17,497 bases of DNA from DATCZB01 sp035513215 (GTDB lineage: Bacteria > Pseudomonadota > Gammaproteobacteria > Steroidobacterales > Rariloculaceae), in NCBI GenBank assembly GCA_035513215.1, contig DATKCK010000003.1:1-17497 (forward strand), in the 5' to 3' direction. This document shows, piece after piece, positions 1 through 8,347 of this stretch (position 1 is its first letter; every line of letters begins with the position of its first letter). The position numbers were made by a program, and so were the translations under genes. The notes under the pieces are model-generated. The model was given only the letters and a program-made list of their open reading frames with translations, ran no database searches and was not told the origin of the DNA.

Positions 1-1103
1 TCGACCCGAATGCCGGGACCGCCGGGCGGGTGCCAGAGTGTCGCCGTGCCGGGCGAGGGCATCATGGTCGTCGGGTGCTCGGCGTTGATGCGGCATTCGA
101 TGGCGTGACCGCGGTATTCGATGTCTTCCTGCCCGAACGGCAAGGGCTCGCCGGCTGCGATCTTCAATTGCATCTTGACGATATCGATGCCCGTGATCGC
201 CTCGGTCACGGGATGCTCGACCTGAACGCGCGTGTTCATCTCTATGAAGTAGAACTCACCGTTCTCATAAAGGAACTCGAAGGTGCCGGCGCCGCGATAG
301 CCGAGGTCGCGGCAGGCCCTGACGCAGATCTCGCCCATGCGATCGCGAAGCTCGCGGGGGAGGCTCGGTGCCGGGGCTTCCTCGACGACCTTCTGATGCC
401 GGCGCTGCATCGAGCAATCGCGCTCCCCGAGGTGCACGGCATTGCCTTGCGTGTCCGCCAGCACCTGAAACTCGATGTGGCGCGGATGCTCGAGAAACTT
501 CTCCATATAGACCTGATCGTTGCCGAAGGCCGTTCGCGCCTCGCTCTTGGTAATCGAGATCGCATTCGCGAGCGCCGCTTCGGAGTGCACGACGCGCATG
601 CCGCGGCCGCCGCCGCCGCCCGAGGACTTGATGATCACCGGATAGCCCAGGTCTTTGGCGAGCTTCGCGTTGGCCTGATTGTCGTCGCCCAGCGGGCCCC
701 CGGAGCCCGGCACGCAGGGAACGCCCGCCGCCTGCATGGCCTTGATCGCCGAGACCTTGTCGCCCATAAGCCGAATCGTCTCCGGTTTTGGCCCGATGAA
801 GATGAATCCGCTTTCCTCGACGCGCTCGGCGAAATCGGCGTTCTCCGACAGAAAGCCGTATCCGGGATGGATGGCCACGGAATCGGTGACCTCGGCAGCC
901 GCGATGATGGCGGGCATGTTCAGGTAACTCTCGGCCGAGGCCGGGGGCCCGATGCAGACGGTTTCGTCCGCGAGCAGCACGTGCTGAAGATTCGCATCGG
1001 CCTTGGAGTGCGCTGCCACCGTCTTGATGCCGAGCTCGCGGCATGCGCGCAAGACGCGCAGCGCGATCTCGCCGCGGTTGGCAATGAGAACCTTGTCGAG
1101 CAT
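1..1103 (-). CDS. accC: Biotin carboxylase subunit of acetyl-CoA carboxylase (3' end outside window)
   Basis: AccC uses ATP and bicarbonate to carboxylate the biotin on AccB, the first half-reaction of malonyl-CoA synthesis in the cytoplasm. The reverse strand reads MLDKVLIANRGEIALRVLRA at the start. It continues through a glycine-rich ATP-grasp loop (KSSGGGGGRGM, near residue 160) and the catalytic-region motif FIEMNTRVQVEHPVTE (near residue 285). About 367 of the usual ~450 residues are present. The frame is open to base 1 and ends in GGPGIRVD, so the gene is cut by the window edge, with no sign of damage. The ATG follows directly on the TAG of accB with no intervening base, so the two are co-transcribed and probably translationally coupled. 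Identification is secure from the motifs and the aroQ-accB-accC order. Confidence 0.97.
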   Translation of the reverse strand, partial: MLDKVLIANRGEIALRVLRACRELGIKTVAAHSKADANLQHVLLADETVCIGPPASAESYLNMPAIIAAAEVTDSVAIHPGYGFLSENADFAERVEESGFIFIGPKPETIRLMGDKVSAIKAMQAAGVPCVPGSGGPLGDDNQANAKLAKDLGYPVIIKSSGGGGGRGMRVVHSEAALANAISITKSEARTAFGNDQVYMEKFLEHPRHIEFQVLADTQGNAVHLGERDCSMQRRHQKVVEEAPAPSLPRELRDRMGEICVRACRDLGYRGAGTFEFLYENGEFYFIEMNTRVQVEHPVTEAITGIDIVKMQLKIAAGEPLPFGQEDIEYRGHAIECRINAEHPTTMMPSPGTATLWHPPGGPGIRV

Positions 1104-1547
1104 CTAGCCTCTTTGCTCGATGATGAACAACGGCTGGCCGAACTCGACGGGATCGCCGTTCTCCGCGAGGATGCTGACGATCTTGCCGCCGACGTCGGCT
1201 TCGATCTGATTCATCATCTTCATCGCTTCGATGATGCAAAGCGCGTCGCCGACCGCCACCGTCGAGCCGATCTCGACGAAAGGCTTGGCGCCGGGGCTCG
1301 GGCTCGGATAGAAGGTCCCGACCATCGGCGCCGTGACCTCGTGACCGCTCGAAGGCTTCGGCCTGGCCTCGGCCGATTCGGCTGTCGCCTCGGGCGCGGC
1401 CGGCGCCGCGACGAAGCCCGGCGCGACCTGAGCCGGCTGGGCGTAGCGGCTGATCCTGACCGATTCCTCTCCCTCCGAGATCTCGATCTCGGCTATGCCT
1501 GAAGACTCGAGCAGCTCGATGAGTTTCTTGACCTTGCGAATATCCAT
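1104..1547 (-). CDS. accB: Biotin carboxyl carrier protein of acetyl-CoA carboxylase
   Basis: AccB (147 aa) carries biotin between biotin carboxylase and carboxyltransferase in fatty-acid synthesis. The C-terminal biotinyl domain (residues about 72-147) contains the canonical EAMKM motif, with Lys110 as the biotinylated residue, followed by NQIEADVGGKI. The N-terminus, MDIRKVKKLIELLESSG, is the standard AccB start helix. Between them lies an Ala/Pro/Glu-rich linker (about residues 37-70), as usual for the family. The start ATG at 1547 shares one base with the aroQ stop (TGATG). The frame stays open upstream, but that extension lies inside aroQ and is not AccB-like, so I chose this ATG. The protein is a little shorter than E. 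coli AccB (156 aa), mostly in the linker. Confidence 0.97.
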   Translation of the reverse strand: MDIRKVKKLIELLESSGIAEIEISEGEESVRISRYAQPAQVAPGFVAAPAAPEATAESAEARPKPSSGHEVTAPMVGTFYPSPSPGAKPFVEIGSTVAVGDALCIIEAMKMMNQIEADVGGKIVSILAENGDPVEFGQPLFIIEQRG

Positions 1548-1993
1548 CAGGATCGATCCTCTTGCAGGAGCCGGTTGGCGGCAATGAGCGCGAGCTCGTA
1601 GCTCGTAACGCCGAAGCCCGCGATCGTGCCCGCCGCTATGTCGGCGAAGTAGGATCGCTGCCGGAAGTCCTCGCGCGCGGCGACGTTCGAAAGATGGATC
1701 TCGATGAACGGGATAGCGACGGCGAGCAGGGCGTCGCGCAGCGCCACGCTCGTGTGGGTGAAGGCGGCGGGATTGAGCAGAATAAAATCGACGCCGCTGC
1801 GGGCCGCGTGCACCCGCTCGATCAGCGCGTGCTCGGCGTCGCTCTGGAAGGTCACGAGCCTGTGGCCGAGGGCCGCCGCCTGCTCGGTCAGCGCCGACTC
1901 GATGTCGGCCAGTGTCGTACTGCCATAGATCTCGGGCTCCCGCGTCCCGAGCAGTCCGAGATTGGGCCCGTTCATCAGCAACAGGTTTGCCAT
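1547..1993 (-). CDS. aroQ: Type II 3-dehydroquinate dehydratase
   Basis: This enzyme (148 aa) dehydrates 3-dehydroquinate to 3-dehydroshikimate in the shikimate pathway. The N-terminal signature NGPNLGLLGTREPEIYG is present and includes the catalytic Tyr23. The mid-protein motif LNPAAFTHTSVALRDAL carries the substrate-binding Asn74, and FIEIHLSN contains the catalytic-dyad His100, followed by AARE with Arg107. Two residues of the usual NPGAYTH motif are changed (NPAAFTH); both are conservative and activity is expected. ATG at 1993 is preceded by an AAGG ribosome site (complement of 2001-2004) at a 7-base spacing. It overlaps accB by one base. The aroQ-accB-accC cluster is common in Gammaproteobacteria. 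Confidence 0.96.
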   Translation of the reverse strand: MANLLLMNGPNLGLLGTREPEIYGSTTLADIESALTEQAAALGHRLVTFQSDAEHALIERVHAARSGVDFILLNPAAFTHTSVALRDALLAVAIPFIEIHLSNVAAREDFRQRSYFADIAAGTIAGFGVTSYELALIAANRLLQEDRS

Positions 1994-2091
1994 AACGCGA
2001 CCTTAGCAAAAAGCGCGCAAATTTACTCGTTTTCGCTGCAGATAGCGGCGAATTCGGTACCGATTATGGGATTTTTGGATCTGCGGCGGCG
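1994..2091 (-). promoter_or_regulatory. Upstream region of aroQ-accB-accC, promoter not resolved
   Basis: This 98-base gap between the TlpA-like gene and aroQ is more AT-rich than its surroundings and includes the aroQ ribosome site. Read on the minus strand it holds CATAAT and TAAATT hexamers that could serve as -10 boxes, but neither has a convincing -35 at 16-18 bases. No hairpin followed by a T-run is visible, so the upstream thiol-reduction genes may read through. I infer a promoter for aroQ only from the spacing and base composition. Confidence 0.3.
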
Positions 2092-2736
2092 CTAATGGGC
2101 GGCTGCGAGACGCTCGCGGGCCGCGGCGTGATCGATGGAGCCCGCCTCGAGCGCGGCGAAGGTCGCGGCGAGATTCTCGAGGTGCTCGGGGTGCAGCTCG
2201 CCCGTGTGAATGCCGAGGATGGCACCGTCCGCGGCCGCGAACACGGAGAACGGGAGCGCGATGACCGCGGTCCCGAGCGCCGCCGCGGCGTTCATGCCTT
2301 CGGCCTGACCGACGAGCACGGGATAATTGAACTGCATGTCCTCGGCGTAGGCCTGCACGTCCTCGAGATCGTCGATCGCGATGCCGACGACCGTGATCGA
2401 TTCGTGGTCGTCGTGGAACGTCTTCAGCATCGGGATCTCGCGCAGACAAGGCGCGCACCAGGTCGCCCAGAAATTGATCAGAAGCGGCTGGCCGGCGAAG
2501 CTCGCAAGGGAGGTCGGCGCGCCGGCCAGATCGTCGAGCACGACGTCGGGCAGCGGACCGGCGAGCGGCGCGGCCTCATGCTGATGTCCGGCCTCGGCAG
2601 CGGCCGACAGCTCCGCCGGGGCCTCGGAGCCCGTGCCTGTCGTCAGCCGATAGGCGGCATAACCTGCGAGCGCCGCGAGGCTCAGCACGGCGGTCAGCAG
2701 CGTGGGCTTTGCGGTCAGCGATCCATTCTTGCTCAT
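2092..2736 (-). CDS. TlpA/ResA-like periplasmic thioredoxin-fold protein
   Basis: This is a 214-aa membrane-anchored thiol-disulfide oxidoreductase. Residues about 11-30 form one hydrophobic N-terminal segment without an obvious signal-peptidase site, so a periplasmic anchored domain is likely. A spacer with GHQHEAAP follows, then a thioredoxin fold from about residue 60. It has the WCAPC active site (Cys94, Cys97) in FWATWCAPCLREIP and a cis-proline at Pro162 (ALPFSVF). CAPC is the redox motif usual for TlpA/ResA-type reductants. The gene begins 10 bases after dsbD ends, so it probably receives electrons from DsbD. The long C-terminal tail after about residue 190 (LEAGSIDHAAARERL) is Ala/Glu-rich and unassigned. 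The exact role (cytochrome c maturation or another target) cannot be told from sequence. Confidence 0.88.
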   Translation of the reverse strand: MSKNGSLTAKPTLLTAVLSLAALAGYAAYRLTTGTGSEAPAELSAAAEAGHQHEAAPLAGPLPDVVLDDLAGAPTSLASFAGQPLLINFWATWCAPCLREIPMLKTFHDDHESITVVGIAIDDLEDVQAYAEDMQFNYPVLVGQAEGMNAAAALGTAVIALPFSVFAAADGAILGIHTGELHPEHLENLAATFAALEAGSIDHAAARERLAAAH

Positions 2737-2746
2737 GACGCCGATT

Positions 2747-5005
2747 CTACAACGCCGCGAGCGCGCTGACGTGATCGGCGAACTCGCCGGCCGGGACGTA
2801 GCCGTAGCGGCGATAGGCGTTTTGCTGCTCGCCGCGGCGGTCGAAGAAGGCGATCGTCGGCGGGCCGTAGCTCTCGAACCAGGCCAGGAGCGCCTTGTCG
2901 TCGTCGTTGTTGGCCGTGACGTCGGCCTGAAGCAGCATGAACGGCGAAAGCGCCGCGACGACGGCGGGGTCCGGGAAGGTGTACTCCTCCATCTCCTTGC
3001 AGGCGACGCACCAGTCGGCCGTGAAGTCCACCATGACGGGCTGGCCGGCATCGCGCGCCCGCCCCAGCAGCGTCTCGAGCTCGGCGACGGTCTCAACCTC
3101 GACGAAGGCGAGCGCTTCCTCCTCCCCGGCGGCCGGTTGTCCGAGAAAGCCGCCGGCGCCGACCGGAATCGGCTCGAGCGGGTCGTCGCCGCCGAGCGAC
3201 CAGCCGATCAGCATCAGCGCGCCGTAAAGACAGGCGAGCACGCCGACGCCCTTCGCGAGACGGCGTGCCGGCTTAGGCTCCGGCGGCAGTGACTCGAAGG
3301 CACCGAGGAAGACGCCCGTCATGAACACGAGCAGCGCCCAGAGCAACAGCGTCACGCCAGGCGACAGGACACGGTCGAGCATCCAGATCGCCATGCCTAC
3401 CATGACGACGCCGAAGCCGGCCTTGATCGCGTTCATCCAGGGTCCGGCCTTAGGCAGCACCTTGCCGGCAGACGCGCCGATCAGAAGCAGCGGCGTGCCC
3501 ATGCCGATCGCGAGCACGAAGAGCGCGAGCGAGCCGCGCGCGACGTCGCCTGACTGGCCAATCGCGATCAGCGCGGCGATCAGAGGCGGCGCGACACAGG
3601 TGGTGACAATCAGTGCCGAGAGCGCCCCGATCACGGCCGTGCCGAAGTACGAGCCGCTCTTTTGGCGGTTTGCAAGCCGCGAGATCCGCGACTGAATGGC
3701 CGCCGGCATCTGAATCTCGAAGAGCCCGAACATCGCGAGCGCCATGACGAGGAAAAGGCCTGCCGCCGACGCGATAATCCACGGCTGCTGGAACACGGCC
3801 TGGACCTGGTTTCCCGCAAGTGCTGTTATCGCGCCCGCCACCGAATAAGTCACGGCCATACCGAGCACGTAGCTGACCGACAGGGCGAAGCTTCGCCCGT
3901 GCGACACCTGGCTCCCCTGACCCGCGATGATGCTCGACAGGATCGGGATCATCGGATAGACGCACGGCGTCAGCGCAAGCCCGAGACCCGCGATGAAGAA
4001 GGTGCCGAGCACGGCAAGCAGGGCGCCGTTGCTGACGAGATCGGCGAGCACGTCCTGCTCGGCCACCATGGCGGCAGGCGCCGCGCCTTCGGGCTCCCGG
4101 ACCGCGAACTCGGCCGAGGCCGGCAGCGTAAGCTCGAAGACCTGCTCCGCCGGCGGATAACAGATGCTCTCGTCCTTGCAGCCCTGAAAGCCCGCCGTGA
4201 TCGCGAGTAACTGCTCGTTCGGATGCGCGCGCGCGAACGGCACGACGATCTCGACCGCGTTGTAATAGACCTCGACGTCGCCGAAATTCTGATCGGTATG
4301 CGGCACGCCTTCGGGCAGCCGCGCGGCGCCGAGCTGAATCTCACCGTCGACGTCGAACGTGAACTTGTCGCGATAGAGGTAATAGCCGGGCTCTATCCGC
4401 CAGGCGACCGTCAGCGCGTTGGCCGAGTCGAACCGCGGGTTGGCGACGAAGGCGCGATCCACGGGCAGGGGCTCGTCCGAGGCGACGCCGAGGAAGTCGC
4501 TGCCGGCAATACCGACCGTTGCGATCGGGCCCGGTGGCAGCGCGATCGTTGTAGGCCAGTCCTGCGGCGGATAGCAAAGACCGATGTTGTCGTCGCAACC
4601 CTGAAGCTCGAGCATGAATTCGACGCTGTCGACCTCGGCCGTTCGGGTATACGGAATCGCGATCTCGAACGTATGGCGATAGATTTCCTGCTCGCCGAAG
4701 AACTCGTCGGAATGGATCTCGCCGTCGGGAAAGCGCGTTGGGCCGAGGCGAACCGACGGATTGTCGACGCCGAAGCCGAACTTCTCGCGGTAGAGATAGC
4801 CGCCGTCGCGGACGTCGAACGCGAGGCGGATCTCGCTGCCGCTCGTCTCGATCTCGTAGCGGAAGACTTCCTGCGGAGGAAGGACCTGCTGCGCCTCGGC
4901 GGTCTGCTCCGGCGCGCAGGCCGTGAAGACGACGCCGACGCCGAGCAGCGCGGCGAGCGCGCCGACCGCAAAGGGTAATCGGAGTTTTTGCCTGCCTGTG
5001 CTCAC
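2747..5005 (-). CDS. dsbD: Thiol:disulfide interchange protein DsbD with two tandem N-terminal domains
   Basis: DsbD moves electrons from cytoplasmic thioredoxin across the inner membrane to periplasmic reductants. At 752 aa it is much longer than E. coli DsbD (565 aa). The N-terminus is a signal sequence ending FTAC (Cys30), a possible lipobox. Two DsbD-alpha-like domains follow: about 42-158 with GCDDNIGLCYPP (Cys137/Cys144), and about 180-295 with GCKDESICYPP (Cys276/Cys282). Residues about 325-605 form the multi-helix core, with redox cysteines in LTPCVYP (Cys348) and VTTCVAPP (Cys470). The C-terminal thioredoxin domain has WCVAC (Cys666/Cys669). All redox cysteines are intact. The GTG start overlaps the cutA stop by 4 bases (GTGA). 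The extra alpha domain accounts for most of the added length. Confidence 0.95.
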   Translation of the reverse strand: MSTGRQKLRLPFAVGALAALLGVGVVFTACAPEQTAEAQQVLPPQEVFRYEIETSGSEIRLAFDVRDGGYLYREKFGFGVDNPSVRLGPTRFPDGEIHSDEFFGEQEIYRHTFEIAIPYTRTAEVDSVEFMLELQGCDDNIGLCYPPQDWPTTIALPPGPIATVGIAGSDFLGVASDEPLPVDRAFVANPRFDSANALTVAWRIEPGYYLYRDKFTFDVDGEIQLGAARLPEGVPHTDQNFGDVEVYYNAVEIVVPFARAHPNEQLLAITAGFQGCKDESICYPPAEQVFELTLPASAEFAVREPEGAAPAAMVAEQDVLADLVSNGALLAVLGTFFIAGLGLALTPCVYPMIPILSSIIAGQGSQVSHGRSFALSVSYVLGMAVTYSVAGAITALAGNQVQAVFQQPWIIASAAGLFLVMALAMFGLFEIQMPAAIQSRISRLANRQKSGSYFGTAVIGALSALIVTTCVAPPLIAALIAIGQSGDVARGSLALFVLAIGMGTPLLLIGASAGKVLPKAGPWMNAIKAGFGVVMVGMAIWMLDRVLSPGVTLLLWALLVFMTGVFLGAFESLPPEPKPARRLAKGVGVLACLYGALMLIGWSLGGDDPLEPIPVGAGGFLGQPAAGEEEALAFVEVETVAELETLLGRARDAGQPVMVDFTADWCVACKEMEEYTFPDPAVVAALSPFMLLQADVTANNDDDKALLAWFESYGPPTIAFFDRRGEQQNAYRRYGYVPAGEFADHVSALAAL

Positions 5006-5334
5006 GCCGTCTCCTCGCCGACAGAGCTTGCGACCCAGTCGAGATAATCCGCGGCGCCGCCCGCTATTTCGACCGCGACGAGCTCGGGCAGTTCATATCC
5101 CGCCAGCGCCTTGATCAGCCCTTCGATCGCGGTCAGCTCGGATCTCGCCGTCTTGATCAGCATCAGAACCTCATCGTCGGTCTCGATCTTGCCCATCCAG
5201 CGGTAGGTCGAGCTCACGCCGGGCAAAACGTTGACGCAGGCCGCGAGCCGCCTTTCGACGAGCGCCGTCGCGATCCGGTCCGCGACGTCCCGGCTCCCGC
5301 AGGTCGTGATTGCCAGCCTCAGGTCCGAGCTCAC
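5002..5334 (-). CDS. cutA: CutA1-family divalent-cation tolerance protein
   Basis: CutA1 proteins are small trimers linked to copper/divalent metal tolerance in E. coli; their biochemical role is still unclear. This 110-aa protein shows the family features in order: a first strand LAITTCGSRDVADRIATALV, the LAACVNVLPGVSSTYRW segment with the conserved Cys33, the KIETDDEVLMLIKT strand, and YELPELVAVEI near residue 80. Length is normal. The GTG at 5334 is supported by a GAGGGGG ribosome site six bases upstream (complement of 5341-5347). It is first in the cutA-dsbD-tlpA-like unit, diverges from groES, and its TGA overlaps the dsbD start. The cutA-dsbD linkage is well known in this class. Confidence 0.95.
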   Translation of the reverse strand: MSSDLRLAITTCGSRDVADRIATALVERRLAACVNVLPGVSSTYRWMGKIETDDEVLMLIKTARSELTAIEGLIKALAGYELPELVAVEIAGGAADYLDWVASSVGEETA

Positions 5335-5362
5335 GCTCCGCCCCCTCGAGAATCAGCCCATA

Positions 5363-5392
5363 AGCATACCGATGCCGGCCGGCCGAAGTCAT
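5363..5392 (-). promoter_or_regulatory. Candidate promoter of the cutA-dsbD unit
   Basis: On the minus strand ATGACT (complement of 5387-5392) and TATGCT (complement of 5363-5368) are separated by 18 bases. Each matches the sigma70 consensus at 4 of 6 positions. It lies about 30 bases before the cutA GTG and diverges from the groE promoter. The match is weak and short, and a chance occurrence is possible. Confidence 0.3.
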
Positions 5393-5409
5393 GATCGTCC
5401 TCCCAGACC

Positions 5410-5438
5410 CTTGAATTATCACGTTTCGTCCCTATGAT
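5410..5438 (+). promoter_or_regulatory. groESL promoter with overlapping sigma70-like and sigma32-like elements
   Basis: TTGAAT (5411-5416) and TATGAT (5433-5438), 16 bases apart, form a good sigma70-type promoter. The same stretch reads CTTGAA (5410-5415) and CCCTATGA (5430-5437) with 14 bases between. This resembles the heat-shock sigma32 pattern (CTTGAA, then CCCCAT-like). Transcription would start near 5445, inside the CIRCE operator. The 5' leader would then be about 84 bases. Confidence 0.72.
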
Positions 5439-5464
5439 TAGCACTCACCTCGGCCGAGTGCTAA
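5438..5464. promoter_or_regulatory. CIRCE operator (HrcA binding site)
   Basis: A perfect inverted repeat, TTAGCACTC, nine bases, GAGTGCTAA, identical to the CIRCE consensus. It begins at the last base of the -10 box and covers the expected transcription start of groESL, where bound HrcA would block initiation. The same repeat would form a hairpin at the 5' end of the mRNA. It implies that the genome encodes HrcA, which is not in this window. Confidence 0.97.
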
Positions 5465-5528
5465 GAACAACTGGCCGGTTTAGATCAAATTTATTGAAAA
5501 TCAAAGACTTGGAAAGGGAGACCCATCC

Positions 5529-5819
5529 ATGAACATCCGCCCATTACACGATCGAGTCGTCGTGAAGCGCACCGAGGAAGAGCGAACCTCTCCCGGCGGG
5601 ATCGTAATCCCGGATACGGCGGCCGAGAAGCCGATCCGCGGCAAGGTCATCGCCGTCGGCAACGGCAAGATCCTCGAGTCAGGCGAGGTCAGGCCGCTCG
5701 ACCTCAAGGTCGGCGACAACGTCCTTTTCGGCAAGTACTCGGGGACGGAGGTCAAGGTCGACGGCGAGGAACTGCTGGTCATGCGCGAGGACGACATCAT
5801 GGCCGTCGTCGAAGGCTGA
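5529..5819 (+). CDS. groES: Co-chaperonin GroES
   Basis: GroES (96 aa) is the heptameric lid that closes the GroEL folding chamber in the cytoplasm. The sequence is typical throughout: MNIRPLHDRVVVKR at the start, the mobile loop ERTSPGGIVIPDTAAEKP (residues about 18-35) that contacts GroEL, then the beta-barrel KVGDNVLFGKYSGTEV and a C-terminal LLVMREDDIMAVVE. A strong ribosome site AAGGGAG (5514-5520) lies 8 bases before the ATG. It is the first gene of the CIRCE-controlled operon, with groEL 50 bases downstream. Confidence 0.98.
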   Translation: MNIRPLHDRVVVKRTEEERTSPGGIVIPDTAAEKPIRGKVIAVGNGKILESGEVRPLDLKVGDNVLFGKYSGTEVKVDGEELLVMREDDIMAVVEG

Positions 5820-5869
5820 CCGGCCCCATCGAATTCAACGCGATTCATTTAATGTAGGGAGACAATCCA

Positions 5870-7504
<1,635 letters not shown>

Positions 7505-7542
7505 GCGACGCTTTGCGTCCTCGGGGCGAAGGCCCCGGCCGG

Positions 7543-7572
7543 AAAGCCCCGCTCTGGCGGGGCTTTCTTTTT
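7543..7572 (+). terminator. Intrinsic terminator of groESL
   Basis: A perfect 10-bp stem, AAAGCCCCGC / GCGGGGCTTT with a TCTG loop, is followed by CTTTTT. It starts 39 bases after the groEL stop. A second, smaller GC hairpin (CGGGGC-GAAG-GCCCCG, 7522-7537) lies just upstream without its own T-run. Confidence 0.93.
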
Positions 7573-7666
7573 CGCCCGGGCGCACAATTGGGCCAGTGAG
7601 TGTCGCGAATGGCCGTCCAGACCGCGAGCGCGGGCGCCGGATCGAGCGCCGGCTCCGCCTGCGCGA

Positions 7667-8260
7667 ATGCCGTCGGCGGCGACGACACCGGCGCCAGGGC
7701 TCGGCGCATTTCTCGACGTGCCGAGAGTCATGGCCGGCTTCGAGAATTCAGTTCGAGGTTGCGTGCCGTGCGACGGAATCATCATCGATCTGCGCTGCAA
7801 TGGCGGCGGAATCGCCGCGATGGCCATGGCTCAGGTTCGTCGTCAATCCGCGCGCGGATCCGTTCGAAGGGCCGGTGGCGATGTTGATCGACTCGACTTC
7901 GGCGTCGACGGCCGAGATTTTCGCCGGGGGGCTCAAGGATCTCGAGCGTGCCCGCGTGTTCGGAACGAGAAGCGCCGGCGCGGCCCTGCCTTCGGTGATC
8001 GAGCGGCTGCCGATGATCGCTATGCTGGCGCTCGCGCCGTTTGCGGTAGCGACGACGCAACGCCTCCCCGATGCCGAGATCCGCTGCACGTGACGCTGGG
8101 AGACTACCGGGATTTCGGCGGTGTTCTGACTCCGACGACGATGACTCAGAATGTCGCTGGTCAGTCGATGCGCATCACGTTCGAGTCGGCCGAAACGAAC
8201 GTGGACATTCCGGCCGGGCGCTTCGACCTCCCGGGCGCGGTGGCAGCGCTCGTGGAATAG
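7667..8260 (+). pseudogene. Frameshifted, internally deleted remnant of an S41-family peptidase gene
   Basis: Pieces of an S41 (tail-specific/C-terminal-processing protease-like) domain appear in different frames. One frame reads FLDVPRVMAGFENSV, then DGIIIDLRCNGGGIAAMAMA (about 7703-7835), matching the family's DLRGNxGG strand. The next frame reads FVVNPRADPFEGPVAML, then the catalytic-Ser region IDSTSASTAEIFAGGLKDL and RARVFGTRSAGAALPSVIERLP (about 7840-8012). About 20-30 residues normally between these blocks are missing. After VIERLP comes a signal-peptide-like MIAMLALAPFAVA. From about 8087 the first frame resumes with LGDYRDFGGVLTP ... VDIPAGRFDLPGAV to a TAG at 8260. No single frame gives a complete protein, and there is no clear ribosome site. 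The outer limits are approximate. The last block may come from a second gene. Confidence 0.75.
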
Positions 8261-8347
8261 GCCGGCGCGGGGCGCGCGCTTGTAATAGACTTTAGGCGGC
8301 GGAACGCGAGGCTTGACCCGCGGCAGATAAGAACAAGGTCCAAACCC

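Noticed and set aside
30..1502. A 490-codon plus-strand open frame opposite accC and accB
   Set aside because: accC and accB are unmistakable on the minus strand. The frame is Arg/Asp/Leu-rich shadow sequence without motifs.
7573..7666. Possible short gene or N-terminus of the S41 protein after the groEL terminator
   Set aside because: Open frames here are low-complexity Ala/Arg/Gly sequences with no signal peptide or family motif that I can recognise.
7748..8089. Minus-strand open frame of 113 codons inside the S41 remnant
   Set aside because: No domain or ribosome site is apparent, whereas the plus strand shows clear S41 motifs.
8261..8347. TAATAGACT and TTGACC as promoter parts before the CHAD gene
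   Set aside because: Spacings do not match any standard promoter; a promoter is likely here but I cannot point to it.
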